This document shows, piece by piece, positions 54,701 through 62,397 of a stretch of 64,000 bases of DNA. The stretch spans positions 1-64,000 of the forward strand of contig NZ_LIRJ01000034.1 in NCBI RefSeq assembly GCF_001419745.1. Direction: 5' to 3'. This DNA is from Streptomyces silaceus. Its GTDB lineage: Bacteria > Actinomycetota > Actinomycetes > Streptomycetales > Streptomycetaceae. The position numbers were made by a program, and so were the translations under genes. Within the stretch, counting starts at the first letter, position 1. Every line of letters begins with the position of its first letter. Below the pieces are notes generated by a model, which saw only the letters and a program-made list of their open reading frames with translations, did no database searches and was not told where the DNA came from.

Positions 54701-55732
54701 TCAGGCGGCCCGGTCGGCGACGGGCTCCGCGTCCACGACGGCCGCCTCGCCGAGAGCGCGCCGCAGCACGGCGGTCCGCTCGGTCCGGCCGGTGGCCGCG
54801 AGCAGCGCCGCGAGCACCGCGCTGCGCGCCTGCCCGGCGCGGAGCGTGCCGGTGAGCACGGCTCCCGCCGCCGCGAGGTCGACGGCACCGCCGTGGGTGT
54901 AGATCTCGGTGACGGGTCCGGCCGGGACGCGGGTGGTGAGGGCGACCAGGACGCCCTTCTCGACGGCGGCGGTGACGGCGGCGACGAACTCGGGGGTCGC
55001 GTTGCCCGCGCCCGTGGCGACGAGCACGATGCCCTGGGCACCGGCCTCGACGGCCGTCTCGACGAAGAGCGGGTCGGCGTCGACGTGGTGCATGACCATG
55101 TCGATGCGCGGCAGGGCGGCCGCGGCGGCGGGCAGCGGCAGCGGCGCGGGGCGCTCCGGGCGGTGCAGTATCGAGACCTTGCCGAAGCCGACCTTGCCCA
55201 CGCGCGGCCCGGAGGGGTCGGCGAAGGCGTCGACGGCGAGGGTCTGGGTCTTCACGGTGCCGCGGGCGGCGTGCACCTTGCCGTCGAAGACGACGAGGAC
55301 GCCGAGGTCGCGGACCGTCGCCGCGGTGAGCAGCGCGTCGTACAGATTGCCGGGGCCGTCGCCGCCCTCGGCGCCGAGGGGCTTCTGAGCGCCGGTGAAG
55401 ACCACCGGGCGGGGGTCGTCGTGGTGCAGGTCGAGGAGGAAGGCGGACTCCTCCAGGGTGTCCGTGCCGTGCGTGACGACGATGCCGTCGACGCCGGGGT
55501 CGGCGAGCACCTCGTGCGCGGTGCGCAGCAGGGTGAGCTGCTGGGCGGAGGTCAGGCGCGGGCTGTTCACGTTGAACAGGTCGACGACCTCGACCTTGAT
55601 GCCGTGGGGCAGCGCGGCCGTGGCGAGCACCTCGCGGCCGGGGGCGTCGGCGGCGAACCCGGTCCCCTGCCAGCGGCTCGCGATCGTCCCACCGGTGCTT
55701 ATGACGACGATCCGTCGCGTCTGCGCGTCCAC
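54701..55732 (-). CDS. ansA: L-asparaginase
   Basis: A 343-residue asparaginase of the bacterial type I/II family, hydrolysing L-asparagine to aspartate and ammonia. The first catalytic threonine is in STGGTIAS (residues about 12-19) and the second, with Asp, in THGTDTLEE. VFTGAQKP and GIVLVATGAGNATPEF complete the active site. No signal peptide, so cytoplasmic. GTG 55732 is preferred because GGGAGG lies eight bases upstream; an ATG 11 codons earlier is possible. First gene of the asparagine-degrading unit, divergent from an Lrp regulator likely to control it. Confidence 0.9.
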   Translation of the reverse strand: MDAQTRRIVVISTGGTIASRWQGTGFAADAPGREVLATAALPHGIKVEVVDLFNVNSPRLTSAQQLTLLRTAHEVLADPGVDGIVVTHGTDTLEESAFLLDLHHDDPRPVVFTGAQKPLGAEGGDGPGNLYDALLTAATVRDLGVLVVFDGKVHAARGTVKTQTLAVDAFADPSGPRVGKVGFGKVSILHRPERPAPLPLPAAAAALPRIDMVMHHVDADPLFVETAVEAGAQGIVLVATGAGNATPEFVAAVTAAVEKGVLVALTTRVPAGPVTEIYTHGGAVDLAAAGAVLTGTLRAGQARSAVLAALLAATGRTERTAVLRRALGEAAVVDAEPVADRAA

Positions 55733-55805
55733 GTCCGCGTACCTCCCTGGTTTCTCGAGGACCATCAGCCCCCGGAGTGGTGGGCAGCCTCAACGCAACG
55801 ATAGA

Positions 55806-55850
55806 TCGAACACCGCGCAATGTGTTTGCCAAGATTCGAACCTCACGCAA
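55806..55850. promoter_or_regulatory. Direct-repeat operators between ansA and Lrp gene
   Basis: Two 15-bp direct repeats, TCGAACACCGCGCAA (55806-55820) and TCGAACCTCACGCAA (55836-55850), 12/15 identical and spaced 30 bp, lie between divergent ansA and lrp-type genes. A partial third CGCAA is at 55794. This periodic pattern fits Lrp-type cooperative binding. Confidence 0.55.
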
Positions 55851-55873
55851 CATGAAGGGTGGATAATTGCGCC

Positions 55874-56329
55874 ATGGACGACATCGACCGCAATATCTTG
55901 CGTGAGCTACAGAGGGACGGACGGCTGACCAATCAGGAGCTGGCCCAGCGCGTCGGCCTGAGCGCCTCCCCGTGCATGCGGCGGGTGCGCCAGCTGGAGC
56001 TCGACGGCGTGATCCAGGGGTATCGCGCGGTCGTGGACCCGTCGGCCGTCGGCCGCGGCTTCGAGGTGCTCGTCTCCATCGAGGTGCGGCGCGACCGCGA
56101 GACGGTGGAGGCGTTCGAAGAGGCACTCCAGGACATTCCGGATGTCATCGAGGCGCACCGGCTGTTCGGCAGCCCCGGCTGCCTGCTGCGCATCGCGGTC
56201 GCGGACCTCGCGGCGTACGAACGCCTCTGGATCGAACGCCTCACCGCGCTCGCGGGCGTCACGGAGGTCAACTCCCAGATCATCATGAAGCGGATCAAGG
56301 AGCCGAAAGGCCTCCCGGTGGACGACTGA
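55874..56329 (+). CDS. Lrp/AsnC-family regulator of asparagine catabolism
   Basis: A 151-residue Lrp-type regulator starting MDDIDRNILRELQRDGRLTN. The HTH is QELAQRVGLSASPCMRRVRQ. The RAM domain has VLVSIEVRRDRETVEAFEEA and HRLFGSPGCLLRIAVADLAA. It is divergent from ansA-aspA and so is probably their regulator, responding to asparagine, aspartate or another amino acid. ATG 55874 is chosen by homology to family starts; a GTG five codons upstream is possible. Two TCGAAC...CGCAA repeats lie in the shared promoter region. Confidence 0.87.
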   Translation: MDDIDRNILRELQRDGRLTNQELAQRVGLSASPCMRRVRQLELDGVIQGYRAVVDPSAVGRGFEVLVSIEVRRDRETVEAFEEALQDIPDVIEAHRLFGSPGCLLRIAVADLAAYERLWIERLTALAGVTEVNSQIIMKRIKEPKGLPVDD

Positions 56330-56367
56330 GGCACCGCGACACGGGCGCTCTCTCCGCCAACTCGCCT

Positions 56368-56410
56368 TTGGTGCAGACCTATTGACGCCTGGTCTGGACC
56401 ATCCTAAGTT
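56368..56410 (+). promoter_or_regulatory. Chitinase-type promoter with DasR-like sites
   Basis: TGGTGCAGACCT (56369-56380) and TGGTCTGGACCA (56390-56401) match the 12-bp repeats of Streptomyces chitinase promoters and the DasR element (TGGTCTAGACCA). A -35 TTGACG (56382-56387) and -10 TAAGTT (56405-56410) with a 17-bp spacer flank the second site, so a bound repressor would block polymerase. Confidence 0.75.
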
Positions 56411-56467
56411 GACGCATCGCACCCCCGCACGTCTCCAGATCCCCCTCCGCATCCAGGGAGCAACAGC

Positions 56468-57538
56468 GTGATCGGTCGGACGTTACGCCTGCTGGGATCC
56501 GCCCTGGCACTGGTCTGTGTCGCACAACTCCCGGCCGCCGCGGCCGCTCCGGAATCCGCCGCCCCCGCGCCGCGGGCCGACACCTGCGCCCTCAAGCCGA
56601 AGCCCGCGGGCAAGGTGCTCCAGGGGTACTGGGAGAACTGGGACGGCGCCTCCAACGGGGTCCACCCGCCCTTCGGCTGGACCCCGATCACCGACTCCCG
56701 CATCCGCGAGCACGGCTACAACGTGCTCAACGCGGCCTTCCCCGTGATCCGCTCGGACGGCACCGTGCTGTGGGAGGACGGCATGGACGCGACCGTGAAG
56801 GTCGCCACGCCCGCCGAGATGTGCCAGGCCAAGGCGGACGGCGCCACCATCCTGATGTCCATCGGCGGCGCCACGGCCGGCATCGACCTCAGCTCGCCCG
56901 CCGTCGCGGACCGCTTCGTCGAGACGATCGTGCCGATCCTGAAGAAGTACAACTTCGACGGGATCGACATCGACATCGAGACCGGCCTCGTGGGCAGCGG
57001 CAACATCAACCAGCTCTCGCCCTCGCAGACCAACCTCATCCGCATCATCGACGGCGTGCTCGCCCGCATGCCCGCGGGCTTCGGCCTGACGATGGCCCCG
57101 GAGACGGCGTACGTCACGGGCGGCAGCGTCACCTACGGCTCGATCTGGGGCGCGTACCTGCCGGTCATCAAGAAGTACGCGGACAACGGCCGCCTGTGGT
57201 GGCTCAATATGCAGTACTACAACGGCAGCATGTACGGCTGCTCCGGCGACTCCTACTCCGCCGGCACCGTCCAGGGCTTCACCGCCCAGACCGACTGCCT
57301 CAACAAGGGCCTGGTCATCCAGGGCACCACCATCAAGGTCCCCTACGACAAGCAGGTCCCGGGCCTGCCGGCCCAGCCGGGCGCGGGCGGCGGCTACATG
57401 GCCCCGAACCTCGTCTCCCAGGCCTGGAACACCTACAACGGCGCCCTCAAGGGTCTGATGACGTGGTCCCTCAACTGGGACGGGTCGAAGGGCTGGACCT
57501 TCGGCGACAACTTCAAGCGGCTGACCCGGCAGGGCTGA
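56468..57538 (+). CDS. Secreted GH18 chitinase (TTA codon in leader)
   Basis: A 356-residue GH18 chitinase. The signal peptide (MIGRTLRLLGSALALVCVAQ, cleavage near AAAAAP) is followed by the catalytic barrel directly, without a binding domain. The signature DGIDIDIE occurs at 164-171 (Asp164, Asp167, Asp169, acid Glu171). QGYWENWDGASNGVHPPFGW is the first barrel strand. It hydrolyses chitin to oligosaccharides. Codon 6 is TTA (56483-56485), the rare Leu codon read by bldA tRNA, so developmental translational control is likely. The promoter has two DasR-like repeats. A 12-bp stem terminator follows. GTG start follows GGGAG. Confidence 0.92.
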   Translation: MIGRTLRLLGSALALVCVAQLPAAAAAPESAAPAPRADTCALKPKPAGKVLQGYWENWDGASNGVHPPFGWTPITDSRIREHGYNVLNAAFPVIRSDGTVLWEDGMDATVKVATPAEMCQAKADGATILMSIGGATAGIDLSSPAVADRFVETIVPILKKYNFDGIDIDIETGLVGSGNINQLSPSQTNLIRIIDGVLARMPAGFGLTMAPETAYVTGGSVTYGSIWGAYLPVIKKYADNGRLWWLNMQYYNGSMYGCSGDSYSAGTVQGFTAQTDCLNKGLVIQGTTIKVPYDKQVPGLPAQPGAGGGYMAPNLVSQAWNTYNGALKGLMTWSLNWDGSKGWTFGDNFKRLTRQG

Positions 57539-57806
57539 GCCCCGTCCCCGCCTCCCGCCGGAGGCCTTCCCCGACCCCCGCCGCGCAGCCGACTGCGCGG
57601 CGGGCCGTCACGTGTCCGCCCCGGCCTCCGCCGCGCGCCGCCCGGCTCCGCCGCTGTCCGAGTGCGTCCGCGCACCGCGCCGGAGTGCCCCGAAGAGACC
57701 GCCCGTGATCGCCCTCGTGCCCTGTTCCGTCGTCACGCGGATGCCCTGACGGCCCGTCGCTGCGCTGTGCCACAGGCGAAGCCCGCGGGTCGCGAGAGCG
57801 TGCGGT
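57539..57806. other. Intergenic stretch after chitinase
   Basis: Apart from the hairpin terminator at 57577-57604, I see no gene or motif in these 268 bp. It leads into the degenerate SpoIIE-type phosphatase gene. Confidence 0.3.
57577..57604 (+). terminator. Hairpin terminator after chitinase gene
   Basis: Perfect 12-bp inverted repeat CCCGCCGCGCAG / CTGCGCGGCGGG with a 4-nt loop (CCGA), 38 bp after the stop codon. Confidence 0.8.
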
Positions 57807-58787
57807 GTGAGTGCGGCGAGGTCTCGACTCCCCGTTCCGAAAGCGGTCCTTGTGGTCAGGGCCGCCGTCGTCCTCGGGATCATCCTGGTCATATCCCTCG
57901 GCGTCGTCCTCAAGGGGCGCACCCCGGAGTCGTGGCGGCGCTGGCCGGCGTCGCCGCGCTGCCCCTCTGGCTGCCGCCCCAGCAGCGCCGCGCCCTGGTG
58001 ACCGGTGCGGCCACCTTGGGCGCGACGTTCCTCCTCGGCGCGGACCACTGGCGCGGACGGCCGATCGTCATCGGCCCGACTCTCGTGAACATCACGCTCC
58101 TCACCTGCCTCGCCCACCGCCTCGGCCGCAGGCCCTCCGGTCCCGTGGCGGACACCGGCCCGCCCGACTCACCGCACACCACGTCGACGCAGATCGGCGA
58201 CGTCCGCGTGGAGATGCGCGCCCTGCCCGCCACGGCCGGCGGGTGCATGACCGCCGACTTCTGCGGCCTGCGGCCCACGCCGTTCGGGGTGCGCCTGCTC
58301 GTCGTCGACTTCGTGGGCCGGGGCACGGCCACCCGGGAGAAGGCCGTGAGGGTGCTCTACCAATGGGCCAGGGCCGCGGCCGAGGCACCGGGACTCGCGG
58401 AGTCGGCCCGGCGCCTCGACACCCTGCTCGCCAAGGAGGACCTGTTCGCCAAGGCACTGCTCGCCGGTGCCGCCGAGGACGGCACCACGACGCTGCTCTG
58501 CTGCGGCCATCCGCCGCCCCTGGTGGTGGAGGGCCGTACCGCGCACCCGGTCGACCTCGTCTCCCTGCTGCCGCCGCTCGGACTCTTCGACCTCTTCGAC
58601 CTGGTCGACGAGGACATCCCCATCTATGCGACGACGGTCCGGCTCACCCCCGGGCGGCGCCTGCCTGGAACGTATGGCGGTGGAGCTGCGGGAGCACCTC
58701 GGCGAGCGGGCCAGGGACGAGGCGCTGCTGCTGATGGTCGAGTGCACGCCCCGACCGGTCATGTGGGCGGACCTGCAAGGGAGTTGA
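57807..58787 (+). pseudogene. Degenerate SpoIIE/PP2C-type phosphatase (frameshifted)
   Basis: Remnants of a SpoIIE-family phosphatase spread over two frames. A first membrane segment (LVVRAAVVLGIILVISLGVV) lies near 57830-57910 in one frame. A second (VVAALAGVAALPLWLPPQQR) and the phosphatase part (IGDVRVEMRALPATAGG, LLVVDFVGRGTATREKAVRV, LLCCGHPPPLVVEG) follow in the second frame. The first frame returns near 58670 with LREHLGERARDEALLLMVE. The YTDG-type motif is missing and the metal-binding GGD reads GGC. Two frame changes plus an internal deletion make loss of function likely. A sequencing error could explain one frame change but not the deletion. Confidence 0.65.
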
Positions 58788-58964
58788 GGGGCCGTTCCGC
58801 CCGTGCCCGCGCAAGCTTTCCGCGGCGATTCGGGACTTTCGGCCCCTGGCCGCGCGGACAGCCGGCGTTTACGGTGGGGGCAATTCCGTCGGGATCGACG
58901 GGACAGAGCCGGGTCGAGACCGTCGAGCGGACCCGGCGCGACGCGTGGAGAGGAGGCGGTCCCC
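58788..58964. promoter_or_regulatory. Intergenic region before small ORFs
   Basis: A 177-bp gap following the pseudogene. Its only notable element is the strong GAGAGGAGGCGG ribosome-binding site just before 58965. I see no other clear signal. Confidence 0.3.
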
Positions 58965-59036
58965 ATGGACAAGAGTCCGAGTCGCAGTCGTCGACTCCTC
59001 AGCATCCTTCACCCGTCTTCTCGCGGTACGCGCTGA
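58965..59036 (+). CDS. 23-residue leader-like small ORF
   Basis: MDKSPSRSRRLLSILHPSSR followed by GTR, 23 residues, with an excellent AGGAGG ribosome-binding site seven bases from ATG. Short, Ser/Arg-rich, with no membrane segment. The strong initiation site suggests a leader peptide or small regulatory peptide, but codon evidence is too small to be sure. The next small ORF begins 75 bp later. No homology known to me. Confidence 0.4.
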   Translation: MDKSPSRSRRLLSILHPSSRGTR

Positions 59037-59111
59037 CGCCACCTGCGTTTCCTCACGCTCCTCCTGTCGCGTCGACTCGCGCTGCCGCGCCGCCCTTTGG
59101 GAGGTGCCCCC

Positions 59112-59303
59112 ATGACGTACATCGTCTTCGCCCACAAGCCCGTCGTCCGCCTCGCCCGCCGTGCCGCCCTGGTCTGGCGCCGGCTGGCCGACGCGCCCCT
59201 CGACAGCAGCACCGTCTGCGCCGCGCGTCCTGCCGTGCCCGGCGCGCGGCGCTGCCTGCGGCGCCCGGACCGCGGCCGGCCGCGCGCCAGGAGCCGCCGC
59301 TGA
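59112..59303 (+). CDS. 63-residue Arg-rich hypothetical protein
   Basis: A 63-residue ORF starting MTYIVFAHKPVVRLARRAAL, preceded by GGGAGG at optimal distance. Highly basic (over a quarter Arg) with a few cysteines (VCAARPAVPGARRCLRRP). Translation is plausible because of the ribosome-binding site; function unknown. It lies between a 23-residue ORF and the convergent TetR-PlsC fusion gene. It could be a spurious frame, so confidence is modest. Confidence 0.45.
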   Translation: MTYIVFAHKPVVRLARRAALVWRRLADAPLDSSTVCAARPAVPGARRCLRRPDRGRPRARSRR

Positions 59304-59382
59304 CCGTCCACCGCCCGGCCAGGAGGCCCGTCCGGCACCCACGAGGGAGCGGACGAGATGGCTTTGTACGGCGGGGTGGGCG

Positions 59383-60615
59383 TCAAGCGCTGACGGGACG
59401 CCCGCGACGGGCGCGCCGCCGGACCTGGTCACGATCCGCGGGCACGGCCCCGACCAGGGGCGCCGCCCCCGTCACGGCCGCGCGTGCCGCCTCGGCCAGC
59501 GCGCGCCGGTCGGTGCCCAGCAGCGGGTCGTGCGCCGTGATCCGCGCGGTGAGCCCGCGCGCGGCGGCCACCCGGCGCAGCGAGGCGGCGAAGTCCTCGT
59601 CGCCCAGGAAGGCGGGCGCGGTACAGGGGGCGCCGCCCTGCCGGTACTCGACCGTCACCGGCCGCACGGGCGCGCCCGCGTCGGCCGCCGCCTGGAAGAC
59701 GGCCCGCCGGAACCGGCCGCCCGTCGCGGCGCACCACGTCGTCGCCTGGGGGAACACCAGCAGCGAGGTGCCGCCGCGCAGGTCCCGGGCCAATTCCGCC
59801 ACGGTGTGCGGCAGTTGGCGCGGGCTGCCGTCGCGGTCGATGAAGCGCGTCCCCACGCGCCGGGTGAGCGTGCCGACGACCGGCCAGCGGCCCACCTCCC
59901 GTTTGGCGAGGACGCTCACCGGTTCGACGGCGAGCAGCGCGACGACGTCGAGCCAGGAGACGTGGTTGGCCACGACGAGCGTGCCCACCCCGCCCTCGCG
60001 CGCGCTCAGCCGCCCGACTCCCCCGGGCCCCGCCTCCAGTCGCACCCCGAGGGCGCCGAGCACCGCGCGCGCCTCGGACCGCAGGACCCGTGGGTCGGCG
60101 AGCCGGTCGCCGCGCGCCACGGCCCGGGTGACGACCACCTCGCAGCGGGTGAACCGCTCGGCGTAGAAGGCGTGCAGTGCCTCGGCCGCCCGTGTCGACT
60201 GGAACGCCGCCGCGATGAAGGCGGTGGGTGCCGCGGCCGCCGCGTCGTCGGAGAAGGAATCGACCACTTCCTGTGCGAGCGCACGCAGGTCGCCCTCCAG
60301 GCTCCCGGTGTCCGGCGGGGCCCACGCGTCCTCGCCCGCCATGTCCAGAGCGTCGGCGACCAGCCCTTCAAGGCCGCCCCAGCGGCGGTACAGCGTGGTC
60401 TTGTGCACCCCTGAGTGATCGGCCACGTACTCGACGGTGAGGCCGGGGTAGCCGTGGTCCGCCAGGCCGCTCAGTACGGCGTCGCGGACGGCCGCGCGGG
60501 TGCGGGCTGTGCGGCCTCCGGGGCGGCGAGTGCCGGGTGCGGGGCGTGCGGTTTCCGCTTCGCCGGTGTTCGGTGCGCCACCGCTCCGGCCGGCCGCGAC
60601 AGGCTTGTCCGCCAT
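59383..60615 (-). CDS. TetR - PlsC-like acyltransferase fusion protein
   Basis: A 410-residue fusion. Residues 38-175 are a TetR-type regulator (HTH ADHGYPGLTVEYVADHSGVH, KTTLYRRWGGLEGLV, then the helical domain). From about residue 180 it becomes a PlsC-like lysophospholipid acyltransferase: LRSEARAVLGALGVRLEAG, NHVSWLD (HxxxxD, 217-223), FIDRDG and FPQATT (normally FPEGTT). The TetR part lacks its usual last helices and the acyltransferase lacks its N-terminal membrane segment, as if two genes were joined. ATG 60615 follows GGAGAAGGA. Divergent from the ABC-F gene; two TetR-type palindromes separate them. Confidence 0.8.
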   Translation of the reverse strand: MADKPVAAGRSGGAPNTGEAETARPAPGTRRPGGRTARTRAAVRDAVLSGLADHGYPGLTVEYVADHSGVHKTTLYRRWGGLEGLVADALDMAGEDAWAPPDTGSLEGDLRALAQEVVDSFSDDAAAAAPTAFIAAAFQSTRAAEALHAFYAERFTRCEVVVTRAVARGDRLADPRVLRSEARAVLGALGVRLEAGPGGVGRLSAREGGVGTLVVANHVSWLDVVALLAVEPVSVLAKREVGRWPVVGTLTRRVGTRFIDRDGSPRQLPHTVAELARDLRGGTSLLVFPQATTWCAATGGRFRRAVFQAAADAGAPVRPVTVEYRQGGAPCTAPAFLGDEDFAASLRRVAAARGLTARITAHDPLLGTDRRALAEAARAAVTGAAPLVGAVPADRDQVRRRARRGRPVSA

Positions 60616-60656
60616 CGATTCGTTCCTTCTCCGTCGTCCGGTCCGACCATTCAATT

Positions 60657-60718
60657 GCAACTCGTGTTGCGTTAGTCGGGTCAGTGTGTCACACTCGCCG
60701 TAATGCAACATAGGTTGC
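60657..60718. promoter_or_regulatory. Duplicated TetR-type operators (GCAAC-N4-GTTGC)
   Basis: Two copies of GCAAC-N4-GTTGC at 60657-60670 (spacer TCGT) and 60705-60718 (spacer ATAG), both followed by GTT and 48 bp apart. A third dyad AGTGTG-T-CACACT lies between at 60683-60695. They sit between the TetR-PlsC fusion and the ABC-F gene, so control of both is expected. Confidence 0.7.
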
Positions 60719-60746
60719 GTTTGCTGGAAGTGGCTCTAAACCGGGG

Positions 60747-62363
60747 GTGCCTTTGCCTACTCAGATCTCTCTGCACGGCGTGACCATGACGCGAGGCGAG
60801 CGGCTGCTGCTCGACGCGGTGTCGCTGGCCGTCCGGCCGGGCGAGCGCATAGGCGTCGTGGGGGAGAACGGCGCGGGGAAGTCCACGCTGCTGCACCTGA
60901 TGTCCGGCGACGAACGGCCCGACGAGGGCGAGGTCGTGACCGTCGCAGAGCGAGGGGCGGGGCTCCTCGCGCAGACTCCCCAGCTCCCTGCCGACCGCTG
61001 CGTCGGCGACGCGATCGACGCCGCCCTGGCCGAACTGCGCTCGATGGAAGGACGGTTGCGTGAACTCGAAGAGGGGCTCGGCTCCGCGACCGAGCAGCAG
61101 TTGGGTGAGTACGGCGACCTGCTGACGGCCTTCGAGCTCCGCGGCGGCTATGAAGCGGACGCGCGCGTGGACAAGGCGATGCATGGACTGGGGCTGGGAC
61201 ACATTGCCCGGGAAAGGCTCCTCGGCAGTCTGTCCGGCGGTGAGCAGGCTCGGCTCGGAATCGCCTGCCTCATCGCGGCGGCGCCCGAGGTGATGCTCCT
61301 GGACGAGCCGACCAATCACCTGGACGAGAGCGCGCTGGACTGGCTGGAGAGCGCACTGTCGGCACACCGCGGGACCGTCGTCGCGGTCTCCCACGACCGC
61401 ACCTTCCTGGAGCGCGTGGCCACCGCGATCCTCGAAGTCGACGCCGACCGGCGATCGGTGGTGCGACACGGCGGCGGCTATCAGGGGCTGGTCGCGGAGC
61501 GGGCGGCGGCCCGGCTGCGCTGGGAGCAGGAGTACGCGCAGTGGTGCGACGAGACGAGCCGGCTCCAGGAGTTCATGACGACCACCGCCCACGCCGTGGC
61601 CGGTGGTCGGGGGATGAAGGACAACAACAAAATGGCGTACGACCGTGCGGGAGGCCGGGTCCAGGCCTCGGTCGCCGGACGGGTGCGCAACGCGCAAGAG
61701 CGACTTCGCAGGCTGCGGGAGAAGTCGGTGCCTAAGCCTCCCGAGCCGTTGCGCTTCGCGGCGCGCCCGGTGACAGGCGTGACCGAAGGTGCGCTGGTGA
61801 CGCTGCGTGACGTGCGTGTGGGTGAGCGGCTGGCCGTGGACGAGCTCACCGTGTCGGCCGGTGAGCGACTCCTGATCCACGGGGGCAACGGAGCGGGAAA
61901 GTCCACGCTGCTGCGCACCATGGCGGGCGTGCTCGAACCCGACCACGGCACCGTCGCCCGCAGAGGCCGGATCGGATATCTCGCCCAGGAGATCCCGGTG
62001 CGCCGCCCCACGGAGCGCGTCCTCGAAGTCTTCGGCAGTGGACTGGGTCTCACGGAAGAGGAGCAGAGGGAGCTGCTCCTCTCGTACGGCCTGTTCCGCA
62101 CCCGCGATCTGCACGTTCCCGTGGGGTCCCTGTCCGCGGGGCAGCGCCGGCGGCTGGCTCTCGCGCGGCTGCTGGCCAGGCCCGCCGACCTGCTGCTGCT
62201 CGACGAGCCCGCCAACCACCTGGCGCTCGGCCTGGTCGAGGACCTGGAGGCGGCGCTCGAGCAGTGGACGGGAGCCCTGGTCGTCGTCTCGCACGACCGG
62301 TTGCTGCGCCGGCGCTTCACGGGCCGAATACGCCGGATGGAGTCCGGACGGCTACCCGACTGA
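60747..62363 (+). CDS. ABC-F ribosomal-protection-type ATPase
   Basis: A 538-residue protein with two ABC ATPase domains in one chain and no membrane part. Domain 1: Walker A GENGAGKST, signature LSGGEQARL, Walker B LLDEPTNHLD. Domain 2: GGNGAGKST, LSAGQRRRL, LLDEPANHL. The inter-domain linker (about 240-330) is Arg-rich. This matches antibiotic-resistance ABC-F proteins of streptomycetes (TlrC/CarA/OleB-like), which protect ribosomes from macrolides and related drugs. The GTG start has no good ribosome-binding site, so the transcript may be leaderless. Probably repressed by the divergent TetR-containing fusion protein. Confidence 0.9.
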   Translation: MPLPTQISLHGVTMTRGERLLLDAVSLAVRPGERIGVVGENGAGKSTLLHLMSGDERPDEGEVVTVAERGAGLLAQTPQLPADRCVGDAIDAALAELRSMEGRLRELEEGLGSATEQQLGEYGDLLTAFELRGGYEADARVDKAMHGLGLGHIARERLLGSLSGGEQARLGIACLIAAAPEVMLLDEPTNHLDESALDWLESALSAHRGTVVAVSHDRTFLERVATAILEVDADRRSVVRHGGGYQGLVAERAAARLRWEQEYAQWCDETSRLQEFMTTTAHAVAGGRGMKDNNKMAYDRAGGRVQASVAGRVRNAQERLRRLREKSVPKPPEPLRFAARPVTGVTEGALVTLRDVRVGERLAVDELTVSAGERLLIHGGNGAGKSTLLRTMAGVLEPDHGTVARRGRIGYLAQEIPVRRPTERVLEVFGSGLGLTEEEQRELLLSYGLFRTRDLHVPVGSLSAGQRRRLALARLLARPADLLLLDEPANHLALGLVEDLEAALEQWTGALVVVSHDRLLRRRFTGRIRRMESGRLPD

Positions 62364-62397
62364 GCCGCCCGGCAGGAACCCGATCTAGGGTTTCCGC

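Noticed and set aside
55833..55842. GATTCGAACC, resembling a tRNA T-arm on the opposite strand
   Set aside because: No acceptor, D or anticodon stems can be drawn around it. It is part of the TCGAAC direct repeats of the regulatory region.
57807..58787. Programmed frameshifting in the SpoIIE-type gene
   Set aside because: No slippery sequence seen, and conserved catalytic parts are missing; decay is simpler.
60747..62363. ABC-F gene as sign of an antibiotic biosynthetic cluster
   Set aside because: No PKS, NRPS, glycosyltransferase or tailoring genes in the surrounding window.
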